Assembly: GCA_964482225.1 (NCBI GenBank)
Contig: CAYZWT010000003.1
Span: 100,603 to 164,602 of the forward strand
Direction of reading: 5' to 3'
Source of the DNA: UBA1429 sp964482225
Lineage (GTDB): Bacteria > Chloroflexota > Anaerolineae > UBA1429
Length of the DNA stretch: 64,000 nucleotides
Shown in pieces: positions 17,370 through 24,515 of the stretch. A model generated the notes under the pieces. It made no database searches and had not been told where the DNA came from. It saw nothing but the letters and a program-made list of their open reading frames with translations. Within the stretch, counting starts at the first letter, position 1; each line of letters starts with the position of its first letter. The translations under genes were made by a program, and so were the position numbers.

Positions 17370-18388
17370 CCCGCGATGTGCATGTGTTGATGGCCCACGG
17401 CAGCGGCGGCGTCCTGAGCCACGAGCTGATCCGGGATGTCTTTGTGCGCCAGCTCGGCAACCAGACCCTGGATGGCCTGGAGGACGCGGCCCTGTTGGCT
17501 CTCGATGGGTCGGCGGGCGGCAACTGGGCCATGACCACCGACTCGTTCGTGGTCAAGCCGCTCTTTTTCCCCGGGGGCGATATCGGCAAGCTAGCCGTGT
17601 GCGGCACGGTCAACGATCTCGCCATGCGGGGCGCACAGCCGCGCTACCTGACCGTGGGGTTCATCCTGGAGGAGGGCCTGGCCCTGGCCGAGCTGGAGCG
17701 CATCGTGGCCTCGATGGCGGCGGCGGCCTGTGAGGCGGGCGCCCAGATCGTGGCGGGCGACACCAAGGTGGTGGAGCGGGGCAGCGGCGATGGCGTGTTC
17801 ATCAACACGGCGGGCCTGGGCCGGGCGCCCGAGGGGGTGGATGTCTCGGCGGCCAATGCCCGCCCCGGCGATCTGGTGCTCTTGAGCGGCGCCGTGGGCG
17901 ACCACGGCCTCGCCATCATGACCCGCCGCGAGGGGTTGCGCTTTGACACGCCCCTGGAGAGCGACTGCGCCCCGCTGAACGGCCTGGTGGCCGAGATGCT
18001 GGCCGTGTGCCCCGAACTGCACGTGTTGCGCGATCCCACCCGGGGCGGGCTGGCCACGGCCCTGAACGAGCTGGCCGAGGCGTCGCGCGTGGAGATCATG
18101 GTGCGCGAGGCCGATATCCCCGTGCATCCGGCTGTGGCCGCCGCCGGCGAGCTTCTGGGGTTGGACCCCCTGTATGTGGCCAACGAGGGCAAGCTGATCG
18201 CCATCGCTCCCGCGTCTTGCGCCGAGGCGCTGCTGGCGGCTATGCGGGCGCACCCCTACGGGCGCGAGGCGGCCATTATCGGCCGCGTGATCGCCGGGCA
18301 CCCGGGTCGGGTCGTGCTGGAAACCGAACTGGGCACCCGCCGCCTGCTGGACATGCTCAGCGGCGAGCAATTGCCTCGCATCTGCTAG
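17366..18388 (+). CDS. hypE: Hydrogenase cyanide-ligand synthesis protein HypE
   Basis: 340 residues of the AIR synthase-like fold. N-terminal HGSGG, the ATP-binding DGSAGGNWAMTTDSF and GDIGKLAVCGTVNDLAM are canonical. It ends in PRIC, whose terminal Cys receives the carbamoyl group from HypF and is dehydrated to thiocyanate. No hypA, hypB, hypF or hydrogenase subunit is in the window, so the target enzyme must be encoded elsewhere. CAGGAGC precedes the ATG. Confidence 0.96.
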   Translation: MTRDVHVLMAHGSGGVLSHELIRDVFVRQLGNQTLDGLEDAALLALDGSAGGNWAMTTDSFVVKPLFFPGGDIGKLAVCGTVNDLAMRGAQPRYLTVGFILEEGLALAELERIVASMAAAACEAGAQIVAGDTKVVERGSGDGVFINTAGLGRAPEGVDVSAANARPGDLVLLSGAVGDHGLAIMTRREGLRFDTPLESDCAPLNGLVAEMLAVCPELHVLRDPTRGGLATALNELAEASRVEIMVREADIPVHPAVAAAGELLGLDPLYVANEGKLIAIAPASCAEALLAAMRAHPYGREAAIIGRVIAGHPGRVVLETELGTRRLLDMLSGEQLPRIC

Positions 18389-18422
18389 GCTGTCGCGCCT
18401 GCAGTCGTTCACGCAGAGAGGG

Positions 18423-19646
18423 ATGAGCATGGAGAACGACGCCCGCAAGACCTTGATCGGCGAGGCCATCGGCCACGCCCTGCACGATACATGGTTCGGC
18501 GTGACGCCGGTGCTGCTGGCCGCCGTCAGCACGTCCCTGGCGCTCAGCAACTCGGATATCGGCCTGATGCTGCTCTGTTACCAGGCCGTTTCGTCTATCA
18601 CCCAGCCATTTTTCGGGCGCATGGCAGAGCGCCTGGGCGGGCGTGTCCTGGCGGTGGGGGCCATCCTGTGGACGACGCTACTGTTCACCGGCGCACTGTT
18701 TGCCCCCACCAAGCTGCTCCTGGGCGCCTGCATCGCCCTGGCCGGGTTCGGCTCGGGGGCCTTTCACCCCCAGGGCACGGCCAACGCTACGGTATCCGGC
18801 GGGCAACGCTATGGCGCCACTGCCGCCTCGCTGTTCTTTTTTGGCGGCACCCTGGGCACCGCCTTTGTGGGCTCGGCCCTGGGCGGCTTTCTCATCGGCC
18901 AGTTTGGGCGACAATCCCTGGTGTCCATCTCGGTCCTGATCGTGATCCTGACCCTGACCGTGGTGCGTCGCATGGTGCCCCGCGAGCTGAGCCAACACCA
19001 GGAGGGGGACAAGGCGCAGCCCCAGGCCCGGAACGGCGCGGCCAAAGGCGCCGCCTGGGCGATCATCGTGGTGTTGCTTGCCAGCATCGCCTTTCGCTCC
19101 CTTGCGCAGCACACCCTCAACACCTACATTCCCAAATACTACCAGGATCTGGGGGTAATGCCTGCCATCTATGGCTTGCTGCTCTCGCTCTTTCTGGCGG
19201 CCACCGCTACGGGCGGCGTGCTGGGCTCCTTCCTGGGCGACCGCATCGGCTTTCAGCGCGTGGTGGCGGGCTCGCTGCTGCTCACAGCGCTGGCCTTGTT
19301 CGGGTTCATGCGCCTGGATGGCCTGGCGGGCCAGGCCTGTTTTGTGTTGACCGGCCTCTTCTTGGGGCCCTCCCATACCCTGCTGTTGGTCTCCGGTCAA
19401 CGGCGCTTCCCCCAGCGTATGGCCATGATGTCCGGCATCTTTTTAGGGTTCACCTTTGTCAGTGGGGCGGGCGGGGCCTGGCTGTTGGGCCTGCTGGCCG
19501 ACCGCATCGGCCTGGGCGCCGCCCTGGGCTTGCTGCCGATCCCGCTGGTGGCGGGAGCCATCTGCGCCTGGATTGCGGTGCCCAGCGAACGGGCCAGGGA
19601 GCGGACGAGGGAGGCGGAGGCTGCCGCCCTGGAGATACCGTCTTGA
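18423..19646 (+). CDS. MFS transporter, Fsr (fosmidomycin resistance)-like
   Basis: 407 residues, 12 membrane segments. The opening EAIGHALHDTWFGVTPVLLA resembles the Fsr subgroup (GHxxxDxxxG). SITQPFFGRMAERLGGR is the MFS motif A loop, and GSGAFHPQGTANA is the Fsr FHP motif. The central loop (about 200-215) is charged. It probably exports a small drug or metabolite. ATG at 18423 and 18429 are both possible; the second has better spacing from AGAGAGG. It lies 34 bases after hypE on the same strand but has no obvious functional link. Confidence 0.85.
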   Translation: MSMENDARKTLIGEAIGHALHDTWFGVTPVLLAAVSTSLALSNSDIGLMLLCYQAVSSITQPFFGRMAERLGGRVLAVGAILWTTLLFTGALFAPTKLLLGACIALAGFGSGAFHPQGTANATVSGGQRYGATAASLFFFGGTLGTAFVGSALGGFLIGQFGRQSLVSISVLIVILTLTVVRRMVPRELSQHQEGDKAQPQARNGAAKGAAWAIIVVLLASIAFRSLAQHTLNTYIPKYYQDLGVMPAIYGLLLSLFLAATATGGVLGSFLGDRIGFQRVVAGSLLLTALALFGFMRLDGLAGQACFVLTGLFLGPSHTLLLVSGQRRFPQRMAMMSGIFLGFTFVSGAGGAWLLGLLADRIGLGAALGLLPIPLVAGAICAWIAVPSERARERTREAEAAALEIPS

Positions 19647-19759
19647 TTGTCAAGCGGAGACACTTTGGGCCAGATGCTTCAAGATAAGGTCTATGATAGC
19701 CACTGCACAGAATGCAGCGGCAGTACTTCCTTGCGGGCGACTCTCAGGCTCTATGGCCT

Positions 19760-19883
19760 GGAGCGCGGGCTTTAGCCCGCATGCTATTGGAGTTGCTTAT
19801 ATTCTATCTTTATAACATGTCTTGTTCTTGGAAACAGTGCAGTTCGCCTTTTGCTTTTCGGTGCGGGCTAAAGCCCGCGCTCC
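19760..19883. mobile_element. MITE-like element with 22-bp perfect terminal inverted repeats
   Basis: The left end (19760-19781) and right end (19862-19883) are exact reverse complements. Each end is itself a palindrome (GCGGGCTTTAGCCCGC) preceded by GGAGC. The 80-base interior is markedly AT-rich compared with flanking DNA and has no gene. No clear target duplication is visible. The same GGAGCGCGGGC-type palindrome occurs singly at 30854 and 33298, so this may be two head-to-head copies of a short dispersed repeat rather than a true transposon derivative. Confidence 0.6.
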
Positions 19884-19890
19884 GATTGCG

Positions 19891-19908
19891 AGATGCGCCC
19901 ACGCATCT
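19891..19908. repeat. Palindrome AGATGCG-N4-CGCATCT
   Basis: Perfect 7-bp arms directly beside the MITE-like element. Related GATGCG/CGCATC palindromes occur at 30952-30967 and 50430-50456. Confidence 0.45.
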
Positions 19909-20012
19909 GCCCAGATGCCAGCCAGCAGCAGCGCTGCGCCCCAAGAAGCGCATCCGTCTCGCCAAGCCCCTCAATGGCGCCAGCATCGCCAAACGCGATT
20001 ACCCTGGTCCGG

Positions 20013-20041
20013 TTGGCGCGCCGCCCGTTCACGGGTAGAAT
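20013..20041 (+). promoter_or_regulatory. Promoter TTGGCG-17-TAGAAT for namA
   Basis: -35 TTGGCG (20013-20018), 17-base spacer, -10 TAGAAT (20036-20041), predicted start near 20048. The pattern matches that of the aspS promoter (TTGGCC-17-TAGAAT). Confidence 0.6.
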
Positions 20042-20083
20042 CGCCGCGATGAACGTAGGCTCATAGCCCAAGAGGAGATAGCC

Positions 20084-21142
20084 ATGCCCCACCTGTTTGA
20101 TGCCGTGACGCTGCGCGGCCTGACCCTGCGCAACCGCATCATGATGTCGCCCATGTGCCAATATGTGGCCGAGAGCGATGGCCGGGCCACCGATTGGCAC
20201 ATGGTGCACTATGGCAGCCGCGCCGTGGGCGGCGTGGGCCTGGTGATGATCGAGGCCACGGCGGTCGAGCCACGCGGGCGCATCAGCGCCGGCGACCTGG
20301 GGCTCTGGGAGGATGGGCAGATCGAGCCCCTGGCCCGCATCGCGGCCTTTTGCCATACCCACGGGGCGGCGGTGGGCGTGCAACTGGGGCATGCCGGGCG
20401 CAAGGCATGGAGCAGCGAGCGCGGGCAGGGCCCCGAAGCGCCTGTGGCGCCCAGCGCCATCGCCTTTGACGAGGGTTGGCGCACCCCCGAAGCGTTGGAC
20501 GAGGCAGGGATCGAGACGGTGACAGCGGCCTTTGGGCGCGCCGCCGCCCGTGCCCTGGAGGCCGGGCTCGACGTGATCGAGATTCACGGCGCCCACGGCT
20601 ATCTGGTGAGCGCGTTCCTCTCGCCCCTGGCCAACCGGCGCGAGGATGCCTATGGCGGCAGTCATGCAGGCCGCGCCAGGTTTGCCGCGCGGGTGGCCGA
20701 TGCCATCCGGGGCGAATGGCCCGAGAGCAAGCCGCTCTTTATCCGCCTCTCGTGCACCGACTGGGCCGAGGGCGGCAACCAGCCCTCGGATGCGGCCCTC
20801 TTTGGCCGCTTGCTGGCCGAGCATGGGGTGGATCTGGTGGATTGCAGCAGCGGCGGTGTAGTGAGCGTGCGGCCGCCCGCTTCGCCCGGCTATCAGGTGC
20901 CCTTTGCGGCCTGTGTGCGCGCCGAGGGCGAGGTGCCCACCGCCGCCGTCGGGCTGATCACCCGGCCCGAGCAGGCCGATGCCATCATCGCCTCAGGGCA
21001 GGCCGATCTGGTGGCTTTGGGGAGGGCGCTGTTGCGCAGCCCCTATTGGGCGCACTATGCGGCGCACAGCCTGGGCGTTGCCTCAGAATGGCCCGGCCCT
21101 TACCGTACCATAGAGAACGCCCCGGCCTATCCGGAAAACTAG
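20084..21142 (+). CDS. namA: NADPH dehydrogenase, Old Yellow Enzyme (YqjM type)
   Basis: 352 residues. FMN-dependent ene-reductase of the thermophilic-like/YqjM class. SPMCQYVAESDG carries the class-defining Cys that tunes the FMN; VQLGHAGRKAW, IHGAHGYLVSAFLSPLANRREDAYGG (His/His substrate pair) and LVALGRALLRSPYW follow. It reduces activated C=C bonds using NAD(P)H; the natural substrate is usually unknown. Transcribed from its own promoter, ending at a strong bidirectional hairpin. Confidence 0.92.
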   Translation: MPHLFDAVTLRGLTLRNRIMMSPMCQYVAESDGRATDWHMVHYGSRAVGGVGLVMIEATAVEPRGRISAGDLGLWEDGQIEPLARIAAFCHTHGAAVGVQLGHAGRKAWSSERGQGPEAPVAPSAIAFDEGWRTPEALDEAGIETVTAAFGRAAARALEAGLDVIEIHGAHGYLVSAFLSPLANRREDAYGGSHAGRARFAARVADAIRGEWPESKPLFIRLSCTDWAEGGNQPSDAALFGRLLAEHGVDLVDCSSGGVVSVRPPASPGYQVPFAACVRAEGEVPTAAVGLITRPEQADAIIASGQADLVALGRALLRSPYWAHYAAHSLGVASEWPGPYRTIENAPAYPEN

Positions 21143-21168
21143 GCGGCGTGGGGTTTGTGCGAAACGCA

Positions 21169-21203
21169 GCGAGGGCTCTGGGAAGCGACCCCAGAGCCCT
21201 CGC
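21169..21203. terminator. Bidirectional terminator-like hairpin (14-bp perfect stem)
   Basis: Arms 21169-21182 and 21190-21203 (GCGAGGGCTCTGGG and its complement) around a 7-base loop. It sits between the convergent namA and MFS genes. T-runs are poor on both sides, typical of GC-rich genomes. Confidence 0.7.
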
Positions 21204-21215
21204 TCATGTCTCGCT

Positions 21216-22538
21216 CTAGCTCTCGACAACCGGCTCGCCCACCATTGCGGCGTGCTCATGCGCGGGCTCGGCCCCTTTGTCCTCGCCGGGGATCACCACC
21301 TCGTCTATGCGCCGTACGGCCCGCGAGGTGAGCGCCCACAGGCAGATCAGAGTCGTCATCGCGCCGGAAGCCAGGTACCAGGAGCGCAGGCCAAAGCGTT
21401 CCACCACGGGCGTCGAAAGGGCCAGGCCCAACGGGATCGCCAGCATCACCCCGCTTTGCACAGCGGATGACACGCGCCCCTGCATCTCGGGCGCTACAGC
21501 GCCCTGCAAGAGCGCCGCAAAGGTCCCGTTGCCGATGGCGCTGAAAAAGGCGAACACGAACCAGCCGACCGCCACGGCCCACAGCGCCGTAGAGGGCGCG
21601 CCGCCCATGCCCACCACAGCCAGGCTCATCAGCGCAAAGGCGCCAAAGGCCGTGGTGACGCGGCTACGCAGGCCGCCCCAGGCGCTCAGGATCAAGCCGC
21701 CCGTGATCAGGCCGATGCCAAAGGCGGATTGCACCATGCTCAGCCCGGCTGCGCCGCCGTCAAAGACGTTGCGCACATAGAGGGGCAAGAGCGTCCAGAT
21801 CGGCGCGCCCAGAAAGTTGAGCCCGATGGCCACGCCGATCACGGCCAACATGCCAGGAAAGCCCCGCACATAGCGCAAGCCGTCCAGCATGTCGCCCACA
21901 ACCGCCTTGGCCCCCACGCCCGTCGGCTTGTGCTCCGGCTCGGGGATCCGCACGAACAGCAGCGGCACGATGGCGATGATGGCGGTGACCACGTCAATGA
22001 ACATGACCTGATGCAACGCCAGCAGCGCCAGGGCCAGGGCCCCCAGGGGCGGCCCGATGACGTTCACGGCCCCGCCCAGGGCCTGGTTCAACCCCTGCAC
22101 CCGCGAGAGCTGGGCCTTGGGCACCATCATGGTTGTGGAGGCGTGCATGGCGGGATGGTGAAAGATGCCGCCCAGGGCGCGCCCGACCATGATCACGTAC
22201 ACATGCCATATCTGGAGGCTGCCCTGCCAAAAGAGCCACGCCAGCCAGAAGGAGAGCAGGGCGATGAACCCATCGGCGACGATCATCACCAGGCGGCGGT
22301 TCCAGCGATCCACATAGGCGCCCGCCAGGGGCCCCAGGATGATCTGGGGCAGCATGGCGACGGTGGTGGCCGTGGCCAGGACGGCGGCCGAGCCGGTGAG
22401 ATCGGTGAGCCACCAGACCAGAGCGAACTGGGCGATGGCGCTGCCGACCCAGGAGAGCGCCTGGCCGGTCCAGATCGGGAAAAAGGTCCAGCCCCAACGA
22501 GGCGCGGGCTGCTTGGCGGCTTGGGTCGCGGTGGTCAC
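21216..22538 (-). CDS. MFS efflux transporter (MFS_3/MefA-like)
   Basis: 440 residues with 12 membrane segments. FFPIWTGQALSWVGSAIAQFALVWWLTD and LGPLAGAYVDRWNRR are typical of the macrolide-efflux-like MFS_3 group. The start is GTG 22538, with GAGGAGGA ending the preceding gene. Only 5 bases separate it from the pentapeptide-repeat gene, so it is the third gene of an operon with the DUF2089 regulator. It probably exports a toxic compound; the substrate is unknown. The C-terminal tail is acidic with several His. Confidence 0.85.
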   Translation of the reverse strand: MTTATQAAKQPAPRWGWTFFPIWTGQALSWVGSAIAQFALVWWLTDLTGSAAVLATATTVAMLPQIILGPLAGAYVDRWNRRLVMIVADGFIALLSFWLAWLFWQGSLQIWHVYVIMVGRALGGIFHHPAMHASTTMMVPKAQLSRVQGLNQALGGAVNVIGPPLGALALALLALHQVMFIDVVTAIIAIVPLLFVRIPEPEHKPTGVGAKAVVGDMLDGLRYVRGFPGMLAVIGVAIGLNFLGAPIWTLLPLYVRNVFDGGAAGLSMVQSAFGIGLITGGLILSAWGGLRSRVTTAFGAFALMSLAVVGMGGAPSTALWAVAVGWFVFAFFSAIGNGTFAALLQGAVAPEMQGRVSSAVQSGVMLAIPLGLALSTPVVERFGLRSWYLASGAMTTLICLWALTSRAVRRIDEVVIPGEDKGAEPAHEHAAMVGEPVVES

Positions 22539-22543
22539 GTTGG

Positions 22544-23830
22544 TCAGTCCTCCTCAGGGGCGGGGCTGGAAGGCTCTGCCTTGCGGCTGAACATCCGGCC
22601 CAGATCGCCCAGATCGATGTCGATATCCAGATCGCCCAGGTCGACATTGATGTCCAACCCCTTGAGCAACTCGTCCACCAGGGCGGTGCCCCGCAGGTTC
22701 GTGTGCTCGGTCTTCATGCCCTCCATGCGGGCATCCTTGAGGTTGGCCCCCAACATGCTACAGTGCTCCAAAAAGGCGTTGGTCAGATCGGCGCCGGTGA
22801 GATTGGCGGCCTGCAAGTTGCAGTGCGCCAGGCGCGCGCCGCTCAGGTTGATCTCTGCCATGCGCGCGGCTTGCAGGTTGACATGATCCAGGCGTTGCCC
22901 GGCCAGGTTGGCCTCGTTCAGAACGGCGGCCTGTAGGTTCGTGTGGGTCAGGTGGGCGCCGCGCAGATCGACCCTTGCCAGCCGGCTGGCCTGCATATTG
23001 GCGTGATCCAGCTTGGCCTCGGCCAGCGTAGCCCCTTCGAGCCGGGCGGCCTGCATGTTGGCATGGCTCAGGTCAAGGCCGCGCAGATCCAGACCCTCCA
23101 GGTTGGCCGCCTGCAGATTGGGCCGCGACATGCTCATCTCGCTCGTCTTGGCGCCGCGCAGGTCGGCAGCCTGCAGGTTGATGCGCTCCAGGTTGGCGCC
23201 GGAGAGATCGGCGTCGTTCAGGCGAGCGGCCTGGGCGTTGGCCCGCACAAGCCGGGCCCCGGCCAGTCGGGCGCCCGTCAGATTGGCGCCCTGCAGGTTG
23301 GCGCGCTCCAGGTTGGCTTTGGTCAGATCTGCCTCTTGTAGGTTGGCGCGGATCAGGTTGGCCCGCAGCAAGCGCGCGGCGCTCAGGTTGGCGCCCTGCA
23401 GGTTGGCGCCGCGAAAGTTGGCGCCCTCTAGATTCATGCCGTGCAGATCCGCGCCGCGCAGGTCGGCGCCGCGAAAGTCGCGCCGCTCCCGGTCGGGCTG
23501 CTCGTCATCCAGCCCAAAGGGTTCCCGCTCGTCTCTATCGGGACGAGGCGCGGCGGGGGGTTCCTCGTCCAGACCAAAAGGGACCGTGGCCTCACTCAAG
23601 ATCGTGGTGGGGCGCTCGGGCCGGGGGGGCGCCTCGGGCGCGGCCAGGGGCCGGGTGGCGCGCTCTGCGGGCTGGGCCGGGGCGGCCTGGCCGCGCTGTT
23701 GGGCGGCCTCTTGCTCCAAGGCCGACAGCAGGCGGTTGGCCTCGGCGATGCTCAGCTTGTGCTCGGCTACCAGAGCCAGGATCTCGAGCTGCTCCGCCTC
23801 AAAGTTACGGGATTCGGTTCGGTCGGTCAT
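22544..23830 (-). CDS. Pentapeptide-repeat protein with SHOCT-like N-terminus and 20-residue coil periodicity
   Basis: 428 residues. Residues about 12-42 form a short helical domain (LALVAEHKLSIAEANRLLSAL) of the kind found after DUF2089 and YvlB/LiaX-type proteins. A Pro/acidic linker holds two PFGLD(E/D)E copies. Residues 116-395 are pentapeptide repeats (A-N/D-L-X-X) forming about 13-14 helix turns of exactly 20 residues. The outward position opening each turn is Arg in turns 3-7 (156, 176, 196, 216, 236) and His in turns 8-14 (256, 276, 296, 316, 336, 356, 376). The tail is an acidic LDINVDLGDLDIDID stretch. No membrane segment. Molecular role unknown; pentapeptide helices can mimic DNA or bind proteins. 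Confidence 0.85.
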   Translation of the reverse strand: MTDRTESRNFEAEQLEILALVAEHKLSIAEANRLLSALEQEAAQQRGQAAPAQPAERATRPLAAPEAPPRPERPTTILSEATVPFGLDEEPPAAPRPDRDEREPFGLDDEQPDRERRDFRGADLRGADLHGMNLEGANFRGANLQGANLSAARLLRANLIRANLQEADLTKANLERANLQGANLTGARLAGARLVRANAQAARLNDADLSGANLERINLQAADLRGAKTSEMSMSRPNLQAANLEGLDLRGLDLSHANMQAARLEGATLAEAKLDHANMQASRLARVDLRGAHLTHTNLQAAVLNEANLAGQRLDHVNLQAARMAEINLSGARLAHCNLQAANLTGADLTNAFLEHCSMLGANLKDARMEGMKTEHTNLRGTALVDELLKGLDINVDLGDLDIDIDLGDLGRMFSRKAEPSSPAPEED

Positions 23831-24231
23831 GATGCTTCCTCTTCTTCGCTACGCTTGAGGCTGGCCAGTTGCCGGGCGGCCTCAGATACCTCTACGATGC
23901 CGGACTGGACTTGTTGCAGAATCTGCCTGCGCAATTCCGCAATGGGGTCGCTGGGGGGCGCCGGCTCGCCTTCCAGGCCCAGGGCCTCGATCACCTCGTT
24001 GAGCTGGGCGCGCAGTGTCCAGTACGATTCGGACATCTCGCGCTCCATCTCTTTGAGGTTGCCGCGGTTGCGCACAAACGCCTCGATAAAGGCGAGGGTC
24101 TTGGGGTCCAGCCGGCAGAACCGGCAGGGCTCCCATTGTCCGCGGATGAGGGTCTCGCACGCGGGGCAGCGCATCTCGGTTACCACCAGATCGCCGCTAC
24201 AACTCGGACAGGCTTCCAAAATCTTGCGCAT
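23827..24231 (-). CDS. DUF2089-family regulator with zinc ribbon
   Basis: 134 residues. A CPSC-CPAC zinc ribbon near the N-terminus (with FCRL later) is followed by a helix-turn-helix-like segment (LAFIEAFVRNRGNLKEMEREM) and a C-terminal coiled region. DUF2089 proteins are presumed transcription regulators, often encoded before SHOCT/adhesin-type membrane-stress proteins. The ATG overlaps nothing upstream; AAAGGAGGT is an ideal ribosome site. The stop overlaps the pentapeptide gene start as ATGA. It may control its own operon. Confidence 0.8.
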   Translation of the reverse strand: MRKILEACPSCSGDLVVTEMRCPACETLIRGQWEPCRFCRLDPKTLAFIEAFVRNRGNLKEMEREMSESYWTLRAQLNEVIEALGLEGEPAPPSDPIAELRRQILQQVQSGIVEVSEAARQLASLKRSEEEEAS

Positions 24232-24251
24232 CGTACCTCCTTTCGTTGGGC

Positions 24252-24280
24252 AGTATACAAAAAGATTGCTGAAATGTCAA
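24252..24280 (-). promoter_or_regulatory. Near-consensus promoter TTGACA-17-TATACT for the DUF2089 operon
   Basis: On the minus strand -35 TTGACA (24280-24275), 17-base spacer, -10 TATACT (24257-24252). The predicted start near 24245 leaves a leader of only about 14 bases holding the ribosome site. It is one of the strongest promoter matches in the window. Confidence 0.8.
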
Positions 24281-24356
24281 TAGTTTTGATAGCAGATTCC
24301 AGAAAACTCGCGATATTGATGTCTCGCAAACAGCATTGGCGGCGCGCGATTACGCG

Positions 24357-24405
24357 ACGTGAGAGCGTGTGCGCGTTGGGTTGGAGCGCGCACACGCTCT
24401 CACGT
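24357..24405. repeat. 19-bp perfect inverted repeat between divergent genes
   Basis: Arms 24357-24375 and 24387-24405 (ACGTGAGAGCGTGTGCGCG and its exact complement), loop of 11 bases. It is midway between the DUF2089 promoter and the AOR gene. It could be a protein-binding dyad, a small mobile hairpin or a transcript end. No T-run follows. Confidence 0.6.
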
Positions 24406-24515
24406 CCGCACGCTTTGCACTTGCGCGGCGATTCTCTTTCGGATAGACTAGCCTTGTACGTCTACGGAGAGGGGGCGCGCGGGGGCGCGCCAACGCAACA
24501 AGAGGAGGACATTGC

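Larger units (their letters stand above)
19647..20083. other. Intergenic region carrying repeats and a promoter
   Basis: 437 bases. They hold a MITE-like element (19760-19883), a hairpin AGATGCG/CGCATCT (19891-19908), and the namA promoter (20013-20041). No coding sequence is credible here. Confidence 0.6.

Noticed and set aside
22646..23485. 60-bp periodic DNA repeats that could suggest a CRISPR or satellite array
   Set aside because: The periodicity is explained by in-frame 20-residue pentapeptide turns; units are only partly conserved and there are no spacers.
24415..24449. Promoter for AOR (TTGCGC-17-TAGACT)
   Set aside because: Only three of six bases match in the -35 and the spacing choice is arbitrary among several; not strong enough to list as a feature.
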